Assembly (NCBI GenBank): GCA_016295275.1
Contig: JAEDLN010000054.1
Coordinates: 1-11,561 of the forward strand
Direction of reading: 5' to 3'
Source of the DNA: Kiritimatiellia bacterium
GTDB taxonomy: Bacteria; Verrucomicrobiota; Kiritimatiellia; RFP12; UBA3636
Length of the DNA stretch: 11,561 nucleotides
This document shows, in pieces, positions 4,915 to 11,561 of this stretch (the stretch's first letter is position 1; each line of letters starts with the position of its first letter). Below the pieces are notes generated by a model. It did no database searches. It had not been told where the DNA came from and was given only the letters and a program-made list of their open reading frames with translations. The translations under genes were made by a program, and so were the position numbers.

Positions 4915-7461
4915 ATGCAGTTTGTCACCCCACTCCTCCTGTTGGGCGTTCTGGCCATCGCCATCCCGATTATCATCCATCTGCTGACCCGCAAGAACTC
5001 CAGACGGATCTTTTGGGGCGCCATGCTTTTCCTCTCCGCCGCCTTGAAAAAGCGGAAACGTTCCGTCCTGCTTGAGGAAATCCTGCTGCTGGCAACACGC
5101 TGCTTGATCCCCGTTATGGCCGCACTCGCACTCGCCCGCCCGTTCGTGACGCCCGATTCGGAGGTGCCTTGGGGTCTCGTCCTTCCCGCTATCATCCTTT
5201 CCGCCGTCCTCTTCGGCGCACGCTCCGCCCTTTGGCATTATCCGAAATGGCGCCGGATCACGCTCGCCGCCGCTGTCGCACTCGCCCTCTTTTCCGCAAT
5301 TGCCATCCTCTTCGAACATCGCCTGAACCTGAAACACTTCGGCGGCGGTTCCCGCCGCGATGTCGTCCTCGTCATTGATGGCTCCGCTTCCATGTGCATG
5401 CCCGGCTCCGATGGAAAAACCAATTTCGAAAATGCCGTCGAAGAAGCCGCAAAATATGTCGAAGAAGCCCCGCGCGGCACTTCCTTCTCCATCATCCTCG
5501 GCGGACCCGCTCCCGACGTCCTCGTGCCCGTTCCTATCTCCGATCGCCGAATCCTTCGCGAAACGTTCCAGCAGCTTCGCCCGACACAGGGTACGATGAA
5601 CGCCCCGGCCGCAATCGCCGCCGCCGCCGTTTCCCTCTCCGCCGGTTCCAACCCGGCTCGCCTAATCGTCATCATCGGCGACGGTCAGGCCGTCGGTTGG
5701 GGACTCGAATCTTCCGGGCGGCTCGAATCCCTTCGCTCCATCCTTTCCCAACTCAATCCGCGCCCCCGTATCGTCTGGCGAACCCTCCCCCTCCCCGCAA
5801 CCGTGCGGAATCTCGCCGTATCCAATATCGCCCTTTCCCGTAATCCCGTCGGTACCGACCGCGAAGTCGCAATTCGCGTGACCGTCGAAAACGCCGGTAC
5901 CGAGGCCGTTACGCCGGATTCGGTTTCCGTGCGCGTCGGAACCAAAACCCTAGCCGATACCTCCGTCCGGCAACTCGAACCCGGTACCTCCCAGACCTTC
6001 GATTTCCTCTACCGCTTCGAATCTCCCGGCGCGTCCGTCATCACCGCTACCGTCGAATCCAAAGACGATATGCCCGCCGATGATACCGCTCGCCTCGTCG
6101 TCCCCGTACTCGATACGCTGCGCGTCTTGATTGTCGACGGCGACGCCCCCCTCGCCGCCGATGAACGGAGCGCGACTTACGTGTCCCTCGCCCTTCGTCC
6201 CGATCTGGTAAAAGCCGTCGCCGGACAAAAACGCGACTTCCTGCTCGAAACAACCGTGGAAGACGTGATGCGAGCCGCCGCACGAACCGATTTCTCCGCT
6301 TTCTCCGTCGTCGTCCTCTGCAATGTGGCACGCCTCTCCGATGCCTCCATGGCCGCTCTTTCCGACCACGTCCGAAAGGGCGCCGGTCTCCTCGTCATCC
6401 CCGGCCATAAGGCTCAGCCCCACGTCTACAACAATTGGTCCGACGCCGGCGAAGAAGTGCTCCCCTTGAAGCTGGGCCGCTGGATCGTCAATCCCCCCAA
6501 TTCCCCGACGCTTCCTTTGATCGATACCGCATCCTTCAACCACGATTGCCTCGCCTTGCTCCGGACCTCGCGGGAACTCCGCCGAATCGCACCCCTTCGA
6601 CTCTGGCAACTGCTCCCCGCTCCCTCGCCCGTGCCGACAACCATCGCCTCTCTCAACGACGGCTCCCCGCTCTTCGGCATGAAAACCCTCGGCCTCGGAA
6701 CCGTCGCCCTCTCCGCCGTCCCCTTCGATCCCGCGTCCTCCGACCTGCCCCTGCGCAGCACCTTCGTGCCGCTCCTTCACGAGCTGGTCTACCATGTCGC
6801 ACGCCCCGTCTCCCCGGAACTCAATGTCATCCCAATGGATTCCGCTGAAATCCGTCTCATGACCGGACGCCCGGACTACGATCCGCGCCGATATGCCCAG
6901 CCTAAAAAACCGCAGCCGCAAGTGCCGCCGCCATCCGCGACTTGGCACGAAATCTGCAACATCAAAAGCCCGCGCGGCGAACGCTTCCACGGACAACTGA
7001 AATTCTCCCCGGACGGAACCTTCCTCGTCATCGACCGTGCAATTCTCCCGGGTCTCTATACGGTTTCTTCTTCCAATCCGAACGGCTTCCCGAAGAAAAT
7101 GGCACCCGTCCTTACCGCAAACGGCGAAATCGCCATTCAGGTCAAATCCGGTATCGAGGAATCCTCCCTCTTCGTTCTCTCCGCCGAACAAAACGACCTG
7201 CTTCACAAGGATTTGCAACTGACGGTCGCGACGCAAAAGGAAGATATCCTCCAACTCCTCAAAGGCTCTGCTTTCGGCTCCGAAATCTGGCGCTTCTTCG
7301 CCATCTTCCTCCTCGCTCTTCTTGTCATCGAGGTTGCCCTTACGCGCTGGATCGCAATCCGCCGCCGCGCCGGAGAACAAATCGATGTCGATTTTACCAA
7401 CGAGGGAGAACTCGGAAAGGCTTCCTTCAAAGAGGCGCTTTCCATGTTCCGGAATCCATGA
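4915..7461 (+). CDS. BatA-like inner-membrane protein with VWA domain
   Basis: The 848-residue protein starts with the BatA (aerotolerance regulator N-terminal) domain: helix 5-24, the TRKNSRRIFWGAM motif, and helix 55-76 ending ALALARPF. Two further predicted helices follow at about 86-107 and 114-134. A VWA domain at about 148-290 has all metal-site (MIDAS) residues in place: Asp155, Ser157 and Ser159 (DGSAS), Thr227 and Asp256. Residues about 305-400 look like a CARDB/Ig-like beta domain. From 403 (LRVLIVDGD) to about 520, including GAGLLVIPGH, the sequence resembles the glutamine-amidotransferase-like fold of long BatA-type proteins. A last helix lies at about 793-812, followed by a short charged tail. 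The cellular role of this family is poorly known; Bat operons were linked to aerotolerance in Bacteroides. It begins 21 bases after the secretin stop, has no Shine-Dalgarno, and is probably cotranscribed. No MoxR-type ATPase or DUF58 partner is present. Confidence 0.87.
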   Translation: MQFVTPLLLLGVLAIAIPIIIHLLTRKNSRRIFWGAMLFLSAALKKRKRSVLLEEILLLATRCLIPVMAALALARPFVTPDSEVPWGLVLPAIILSAVLFGARSALWHYPKWRRITLAAAVALALFSAIAILFEHRLNLKHFGGGSRRDVVLVIDGSASMCMPGSDGKTNFENAVEEAAKYVEEAPRGTSFSIILGGPAPDVLVPVPISDRRILRETFQQLRPTQGTMNAPAAIAAAAVSLSAGSNPARLIVIIGDGQAVGWGLESSGRLESLRSILSQLNPRPRIVWRTLPLPATVRNLAVSNIALSRNPVGTDREVAIRVTVENAGTEAVTPDSVSVRVGTKTLADTSVRQLEPGTSQTFDFLYRFESPGASVITATVESKDDMPADDTARLVVPVLDTLRVLIVDGDAPLAADERSATYVSLALRPDLVKAVAGQKRDFLLETTVEDVMRAAARTDFSAFSVVVLCNVARLSDASMAALSDHVRKGAGLLVIPGHKAQPHVYNNWSDAGEEVLPLKLGRWIVNPPNSPTLPLIDTASFNHDCLALLRTSRELRRIAPLRLWQLLPAPSPVPTTIASLNDGSPLFGMKTLGLGTVALSAVPFDPASSDLPLRSTFVPLLHELVYHVARPVSPELNVIPMDSAEIRLMTGRPDYDPRRYAQPKKPQPQVPPPSATWHEICNIKSPRGERFHGQLKFSPDGTFLVIDRAILPGLYTVSSSNPNGFPKKMAPVLTANGEIAIQVKSGIEESSLFVLSAEQNDLLHKDLQLTVATQKEDILQLLKGSAFGSEIWRFFAIFLLALLVIEVALTRWIAIRRRAGEQIDVDFTNEGELGKASFKEALSMFRNP

Positions 7462-7529
7462 ATCTCTACGCCGCCCTTGCCACCCCGTTCCGAAAACGCG
7501 ACACATGGCGGCAAGAGCCGGTTTCCTAG
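7458..7529 (+). CDS. Possible 23-residue small ORF overlapping the VWA gene stop (ATGA)
   Basis: An ATG at 7458 overlaps the TGA at 7459-7461 and opens a 23-codon frame ending in TAG at 7527-7529. The translation begins MNLYAALATPF. GGAA lies a few bases upstream. The ATGA overlap is typical of translational coupling, but the frame is very short, matches no family I know and could be chance. It ends 18 bases before the next gene. Confidence 0.15.
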   Translation: MNLYAALATPFRKRDTWRQEPVS

Positions 7530-7547
7530 CTGAAACGCCCGATTATA

Positions 7548-8345
7548 ATGCAAAACCAACCGATCCTTTCCCTCTGGAACGCCCCCGTTCCGGGAGATTT
7601 CCAACCTTCTCTGCAACCCTTTGCGCTCGAAGGCGATGAACCGCGTCCGTTCCTGCTCGTAATCCCCGGTGGCGGATACGCCGCACGAATGGATTCCTAC
7701 GAGGGCGAAGATATTTGCCTCCATTTCAATCGGCTGGGCCTCCATACCGGTCTCTTGCGCTACCGCTTCCATCCGCAAGCCCATTTCCCCGAACCGATGC
7801 GCGACCTGGCCCGCGCCATTCGAATGGTGCGGGCTCGCGCCCAGGAATGGAATGTCGATCCGAAACGAATCGGCGTCTGCGGTTTCTCCGCCGGCGGTCA
7901 CCTGGCCGCATGGGGCAGCGTGAAGGGCGATACGGTCGATTCGCTTGCAGGCGATCGCGCCGACGCGTTTTCACCGATTCCCGATTTTACCATTCTCGCC
8001 TACCCCGTCATCAGCGGTCTCGATCACCCGCACGCAGACTCTTTCTCCAATCTGCTCGGTACCCGACAACCGTCCCGGGAACAGCTCGCCGAAATGAGCG
8101 CCGACCGGTTCGTAACCGCAAAAACGCCGCCCGCGTTCATTTGGTGCACCGCCGAAGACCGTACCGTCCCTTGGCAGAATACCGCCGCATACGCAACCGC
8201 ATGCCTTGACGCCGGCGTCCAGACTTCCTTGCATATCTTCCCCTACGGCGGTCATGGCATGCACCTCGCTCCGGAAACCCGCGATATCTCCGCCTGGCCC
8301 GCGCTCGCCGCCACTTTCATCCGATCCTTCCGGACTGCTCCCTGA
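7548..8345 (+). CDS. Alpha/beta hydrolase, acetyl-esterase-like (BD-FAE / COG0657 type)
   Basis: The 265-residue protein has a full alpha/beta-hydrolase layout. VIPGGGY near 40-46 is the oxyanion-hole strand and loop, in place of the HGGG of hormone-sensitive-lipase relatives. GFSAGG places the nucleophile at Ser114, EDRTVPW the acid at Asp204, and GGHGMH the base at His236. The architecture matches small esterases that remove acetyl or other acyl groups from sugars and polysaccharides; the actual substrate cannot be read from sequence. No signal peptide is evident, so it is probably cytosolic. ATG 7548 fits the usual short N-terminus. No Shine-Dalgarno is present, and a TATAAT overlaps the start codon by chance. 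Its stop is 4 bases before the lpxB ATG, so the two are very likely cotranscribed and perhaps translationally coupled. Confidence 0.88.
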   Translation: MQNQPILSLWNAPVPGDFQPSLQPFALEGDEPRPFLLVIPGGGYAARMDSYEGEDICLHFNRLGLHTGLLRYRFHPQAHFPEPMRDLARAIRMVRARAQEWNVDPKRIGVCGFSAGGHLAAWGSVKGDTVDSLAGDRADAFSPIPDFTILAYPVISGLDHPHADSFSNLLGTRQPSREQLAEMSADRFVTAKTPPAFIWCTAEDRTVPWQNTAAYATACLDAGVQTSLHIFPYGGHGMHLAPETRDISAWPALAATFIRSFRTAP

Positions 8346-8349
8346 CCCG

Positions 8350-9552
8350 ATGACGGACGCTTCCCCTTTATCCGGCGCCTCCACCGCGCCGACCGTTCCC
8401 CGACACCTCCAAATCATGATTTGCGCAGGTGAAATCTCAGGCGATCTCTACGGCGCCGCACTCGTTCGCCAACTGCGGGCTCAATTGCCGGATGCGTCCG
8501 TCTCCTTCTTCGGAATCGGCGGCGATCGTATGCGCGAAGAGGGCGTGGAACTGCTTGCACATGCGTCGCAGACCGGTGTCATCGGTTTCTGGGAGGTGCT
8601 CAAACGATTCCGTTTCTTCTCCAAACTCCTCAAAAAACTTGCCGCACTGCTGGTCGACCGTAAGCCGGATCTGCTCCTGACCATCGACTACCCGGGAATG
8701 AATCTGCGCCTCGCAAAAAAGGCCAAGTCCCTCGGAATCCGCGCCGTGCACTACGTCTGCCCGCAAGTCTGGGCGTGGCATCGGGACCGTATCCCGAAAA
8801 TCGCCGCTGACGTCGATCAGCTGATCTGCCTCTTCCCTTTCGAACCGAAACTGTTCGACGGATTCGGCCTGGATGTCCGATTCGTCGGCCATCCGCTCGT
8901 CGATCAGATCGCAGCGTTCCGCGCCGCCCTGCATCCGCCCCTGCCTTGGGGAAACGGACATAAAATCGCCCTCTTCGCCGGTTCCCGTCGAAACGAGGTC
9001 ACACGACTCCTTCCCGATATTCTCGCCGGCGCCAAAATGGCAGAGGAACGGCTCGGACCTTGCTCGTTCCTGCTTCCCGTCCCAACCGAAGAACGCGCCG
9101 ACGACGTCCGCTCCTTGCTCGCACGCCTCCCTCAGAGACCGAAACACGTCGAAGTGCTCGTCGGACACTCCCGGCAGGTTCTCGAAGAGGCCGAAGCCGC
9201 CGTCGTCAAAAGCGGAACATCTACCCTCGAAGCCGCTTTGCTCGATTGCCCCTTCGTGATCGTCTACCGCGTCAGTTTCTCAACCTACGCCATCATGAAA
9301 CACCTGCTGACCGGCGTGCGCTTCATCGGTCTCGTCAATATCGTGCCCGATAAACCGATCTGCAAGGAACTGATCCAGTACGCTCTGACGCCAAAGGCCG
9401 TTTGCGATGAACTCGTCGCCCTCGTCGACGATGCCGACTATCGCAACCGCCAAAAGACAGGACTCGCAGAGGTGCGATCCCTCCTCGGAAATGCCGGCGC
9501 CACCGAACGGGCCGCCGCCACGATCGCCGCCGCTCTGAAAAAATACCCCTGA
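8350..9552 (+). CDS. lpxB: Lipid-A-disaccharide synthase LpxB
   Basis: This GT19 glycosyltransferase joins UDP-2,3-diacylglucosamine and lipid X into the beta-1,6 disaccharide of lipid A at the inner face of the inner membrane. The product has 400 residues (E. coli LpxB 382). AGEISGD at 26-32 is the diagnostic N-terminal motif. HYVCPQVWAW at 134-143, LFAGSRRNEV near 215 and KSGTSTLEAALLDCPFVIVY from 287 are also family hallmarks. The start at 8350 is taken because it lies 4 bases after the hydrolase stop and gives a short, plausible N-terminal extension; the frame is also open further upstream inside the hydrolase. No Shine-Dalgarno is visible, which fits coupling to the gene before it. The bases after the stop hold a palindrome at 9571-9585 but no T-run, so the terminator is unclear. 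Confidence 0.95.
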   Translation: MTDASPLSGASTAPTVPRHLQIMICAGEISGDLYGAALVRQLRAQLPDASVSFFGIGGDRMREEGVELLAHASQTGVIGFWEVLKRFRFFSKLLKKLAALLVDRKPDLLLTIDYPGMNLRLAKKAKSLGIRAVHYVCPQVWAWHRDRIPKIAADVDQLICLFPFEPKLFDGFGLDVRFVGHPLVDQIAAFRAALHPPLPWGNGHKIALFAGSRRNEVTRLLPDILAGAKMAEERLGPCSFLLPVPTEERADDVRSLLARLPQRPKHVEVLVGHSRQVLEEAEAAVVKSGTSTLEAALLDCPFVIVYRVSFSTYAIMKHLLTGVRFIGLVNIVPDKPICKELIQYALTPKAVCDELVALVDDADYRNRQKTGLAEVRSLLGNAGATERAAATIAAALKKYP

Positions 9553-9570
9553 TCCCCCTCCCTCGGGTTC

Positions 9571-9585
9571 TGGCACACTGTGCCA
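9571..9585. promoter_or_regulatory. 15-bp palindrome, candidate activator site 1
   Basis: TGGCACA-C-TGTGCCA is a perfect inverted repeat with one central base. A related site lies 42 bp downstream. Its centre is about 109 bp before the transcription start predicted from the sigma-54 site at 9661-9676, in the usual range for an enhancer-binding protein. It lacks a T-run, so a terminator role is less likely. Confidence 0.5.
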
Positions 9586-9612
9586 ACTGTCAAATGCGAC
9601 TTTCCCGCCACT

Positions 9613-9627
9613 TGGGACATTGTGTCA
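9613..9627. promoter_or_regulatory. 15-bp imperfect palindrome, candidate activator site 2
   Basis: TGGGACA-T-TGTGTCA matches the site at 9571-9585 at 12 of 15 positions. Centre-to-centre spacing is 42 bp, four turns of the helix, which would put both sites on the same face. An overlapping perfect palindrome TTGTGTCACAA (9620-9630) makes the exact boundaries uncertain. Confidence 0.4.
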
Positions 9628-9660
9628 CAAATACCCGCAGGAGCACGCCCCGTTTGGCGA

Positions 9661-9676
9661 TGGTATGGTTTTTGCT
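9661..9676 (+). promoter_or_regulatory. Predicted sigma-54 (RpoN) -24/-12 promoter for the zinc peptidase gene
   Basis: TGGTATG-GTTT-TTGCT fits the TGGCACG-N4-TTGCW consensus with two changes. The essential GG (9662-9663) and GC (9674-9675) are exactly 10 bases apart. Transcription would start near 9687, giving a leader of about 55 bases with a run of eight T and the AAGGA ribosome-binding site. No convincing sigma-70 promoter was found in this gap. Confidence 0.55.
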
Positions 9677-9730
9677 ACACGAATCGTGCAAATGTTTTCC
9701 TCTTTTTTTTCCGGAAACCGAATCGATTGA

Positions 9731-9735
9731 AAGGA
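9731..9735 (+). promoter_or_regulatory. Shine-Dalgarno of the zinc peptidase gene
   Basis: AAGGA lies 7 bases before the ATG at 9743. It is one of only three clear ribosome-binding sites in the window. Confidence 0.7.
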
Positions 9736-9742
9736 TTCCTAA

Positions 9743-10435
9743 ATGTTTTTCGACCCGATGTATTTCCTTTTCCTTCTTCCCGCTCTCGTCCTTTCCCTCT
9801 TCTTCTCAGCTCGCGTCAAATCGACGTTTGCCAAATATAGCAAGGTGAGGGCGGCCTCCGGCTACACCGGCGCACAGGCGGCCCTCAAAATGCTCGAACG
9901 CTCCGGAGTTACAAATGTGTCCGTTCGAATGATCGACGGTATGCTGACCGATAACTACAACCCGATGACACGCGTGCTTTCCCTCTCCTCGGAGGTCTAC
10001 AACGGTACGTCGCTCGCAGCCCTCGGCGTGGCTTGCCATGAGGCCGGTCACGCCCTCCAGCATGCCGAAGGCTATCGCTGGCTCGGTCTTCGCACGATTC
10101 TCGTTCCCGTCGTTTCGTTCGGCAGCCAGCTTCCTGTCTATATCATCCTGTTGGGCGCCCTCTTCAACTCGATGAATCTGATCTGGATCGGCATCATCCT
10201 GTTTTCCGCTGTCGTCCTGTTCTCCCTCGTTACGCTTCCCGTCGAATGGGACGCATCCGCACGAGCCAAAAAACGCCTCGTCGCTTGCGGCCTTCTCGCT
10301 CCGTCCGAAGTGCAAGGCGCCGGAAAAGTCCTCAATGCCGCATTCGGAACATACGTCGCCGCCGCCATCAGCGCCTTGATGACCCTTCTCTACTATCTGG
10401 TGCGCTTCGCCGGTGTCGGCTCCCGCCGCGATTGA
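9743..10435 (+). CDS. Integral-membrane zinc metallopeptidase (YugP / neutral zinc metallopeptidase 2 family)
   Basis: The 230-residue protein has an HEAGH zinc motif at 99-103 (ACHEAGHALQH), with His99 and His103 as ligands and Glu100 as general base. It also has the family pattern VEWDASARA at 167-175, which contains acidic residues, one of which may be the third ligand. Four membrane helices are predicted at about 5-24, 116-140, 145-166 and 202-222, so the active site lies next to the inner membrane. The length fits the YugP-type family (PF04298). The physiological substrate of the family is not well known; membrane-protein quality control is a reasonable guess. ATG 9743 is supported by AAGGA 7 bases upstream. 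A 190-base gap with a sigma-54-type promoter and two palindromes precedes it, and htpG follows after 44 bases. Confidence 0.9.
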   Translation: MFFDPMYFLFLLPALVLSLFFSARVKSTFAKYSKVRAASGYTGAQAALKMLERSGVTNVSVRMIDGMLTDNYNPMTRVLSLSSEVYNGTSLAALGVACHEAGHALQHAEGYRWLGLRTILVPVVSFGSQLPVYIILLGALFNSMNLIWIGIILFSAVVLFSLVTLPVEWDASARAKKRLVACGLLAPSEVQGAGKVLNAAFGTYVAAAISALMTLLYYLVRFAGVGSRRD

Positions 10436-10479
10436 TCCTTTCTTTACGTTAACTCCATCGATCTTCCTGAATCGTTTCC

Positions 10480-11561
10480 ATGCAAAAATCATTCCAGACC
10501 GAAGTCAGCCAACTGCTTGATCTCGTAATCAATTCCCTCTACTCGAAAAAGGAGGTCTTCCTCCGCGAACTGCTCTCCAACGCCTCCGATGCAATCGACC
10601 GGGCCCGCTTCGAAAGCCTTACCGATGCGTCCCAGGCCAACGACACGGAATACCGGATCCAAATTATTCCCAACGCAGAGCAATCTTCTCTCACCATTAC
10701 CGATAACGGTATCGGCATGACCGCCGAAGAGGTCGAAAAGAACCTCGGTACCGTCGCCAGCTCCGGCACGAAACGCTTCCTCCAAGCCGTGAAGGACAAG
10801 GCAAACGCCCCCGAACTGATCGGTCAATTCGGCGTCGGATTCTACGCCGCATTCATGGTCGCCGATTCCGTCGAGGTACTGACCCGCCGCCGCGGCGAAA
10901 AGGCCGTCCGCTGGGTCTCCGATGGCAAGGGTACCTACGATCTGGAGGAGGCCGGCGACGATACGGCCTACGGTACTACCATCCGCCTGCACCTGAACGA
11001 CAATGCCAAGGAATATACCGAGGATTGGCGTCTGCGCGATATCGTGCAGACCTACTCGGACTACATCGCCTACCCGATCTTCCTCTGCCCCGATCCTTCC
11101 GTGAAGCCCGAGCCGCAGAAGGATAAAGACGGAAAGGAAATCCCGCCCGAAGAACGCGTGCCGCAACAAATCAACTCGATGAAGGCAATCTGGAAGCGCT
11201 CCAAGAGCGAGGTGAAAAAAGAGGATACCGACGCCTTCTACAAGCATATCGCACACGATTCCGAGGATCCGCTTTCCACAATCCATTTCTCGGCAGAGGG
11301 CGCAACCGAATTCCAAGCGCTCCTCTTCATCCCTCGTACCGCTCCCTACGATCTGTTCTTTTCCAACGCAAAGCTGGGTCTCCAGCTCTATGTCCGCAAT
11401 GTCTTCATCGGCGATGATATCAAGGAACTCCTTCCTCGATACCTGAGCTTCCTGCGCGGTGTCGTCGAATCCAGCGATCTTCCCTTGAACGTCTCGCGCG
11501 AAATGCTGCAGGATAACGCAATCATTCGTCGTATGCGAAAGGTCATCGTCGGAAAGGTGCT
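10480..11561 (+). CDS. htpG: Hsp90-family chaperone HtpG (partial, 3' end off window)
   Basis: HtpG is a cytosolic ATP-dependent homodimeric chaperone. The visible 360 residues cover the N-terminal ATPase domain and part of the middle domain; full-length HtpG is about 620 residues, so roughly 40% is missing. ATP-site motifs are intact: FLRELLSNASDA at 27-38 with the catalytic Glu30 and Asn34, DNGIGM at 75-80, LGTVASSGTKRF just before 100, and GQFGVGFYAAF. In the middle domain FYKHIAHD and LPLNVSRE are present; Arg340 of the latter corresponds to the conserved ATP-contacting Arg. A Pro/Lys/Glu-rich stretch (VKPEPQKDKDGKEIPPEE) marks a flexible insertion near residue 210-225. ATG 10480 fits the family start; the leader lacks a Shine-Dalgarno and ends in CGTTTCC. 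No CIRCE element is seen. With only 44 bases to the preceding gene, cotranscription is plausible. Confidence 0.96.
   Translation, partial: MQKSFQTEVSQLLDLVINSLYSKKEVFLRELLSNASDAIDRARFESLTDASQANDTEYRIQIIPNAEQSSLTITDNGIGMTAEEVEKNLGTVASSGTKRFLQAVKDKANAPELIGQFGVGFYAAFMVADSVEVLTRRRGEKAVRWVSDGKGTYDLEEAGDDTAYGTTIRLHLNDNAKEYTEDWRLRDIVQTYSDYIAYPIFLCPDPSVKPEPQKDKDGKEIPPEERVPQQINSMKAIWKRSKSEVKKEDTDAFYKHIAHDSEDPLSTIHFSAEGATEFQALLFIPRTAPYDLFFSNAKLGLQLYVRNVFIGDDIKELLPRYLSFLRGVVESSDLPLNVSREMLQDNAIIRRMRKVIVGKV

Noticed and set aside
5950..7506. Long open frame antisense to the VWA gene (518 codons)
   Set aside because: Low-complexity Gly/Asp/Glu-rich translation on the opposite strand of a well-supported gene.
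7544..7549. Perfect TATAAT at the hydrolase start codon
   Set aside because: It overlaps the ATG, so a transcript from it would miss the start, and no fitting -35 box lies 16-18 bases upstream.
9571..9585. Intrinsic terminator after lpxB
   Set aside because: The stem is only 6-7 bp and no T-run follows; a second related copy 42 bp away fits a binding site better.

Overview
The window carries nine protein genes and several regulatory or repeat elements. One gene reads leftward off the left edge (1-713). Eight read rightward: fabZ, lpxA, a GspD-type secretin, a BatA-like von Willebrand A (VWA) membrane protein, an alpha/beta hydrolase, lpxB, a zinc metallopeptidase and htpG, the last cut by the right edge. 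Lipid A genes and an outer-membrane secretin indicate a Gram-negative bacterium with LPS. The long BatA-type protein, stand-alone fabZ beside lpxA, and the fairly high G+C (by eye) suggest the PVC superphylum, perhaps Verrucomicrobiota or Kiritimatiellota. That placement is inference from gene style, not from a marker gene.

Layout. 1-713: a secreted protein of unknown function on the minus strand, with its own promoter. 714-1288: a divergent intergenic region of about 575 bases. Its centre (about 845-1180) is a very G+C-rich mosaic of hairpins and direct repeats, flanked by a leftward promoter for the unknown gene and a rightward promoter for fabZ. 1289-9552: a rightward run of fabZ, lpxA, secretin, VWA protein, hydrolase and lpxB, with gaps of 103, 124, 21, 86 and 4 bases. 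Nearly all of it concerns the cell envelope: lipid A acylation and disaccharide formation, an outer-membrane export pore and an inner-membrane VWA protein. 9553-9742: a regulatory gap holding two related 15-bp palindromes 42 bp apart, upstream of a good sigma-54 (-24/-12) match. 9743-11561: an integral-membrane zinc peptidase followed 44 bases later by the Hsp90-family chaperone gene htpG, which has no evident promoter or Shine-Dalgarno of its own. The two may form a sigma-54-driven protein-quality-control unit.

Translation starts fall into two classes. The three genes that follow a predicted promoter (the leftward gene, fabZ, the zinc peptidase) have clear Shine-Dalgarno sequences. The other six have none, and several have a pyrimidine run just before the ATG. 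The most noteworthy signals are the sigma-54 promoter with paired palindromes and the hairpin-repeat mosaic. No mobile element, CRISPR array, rRNA or tRNA was seen.
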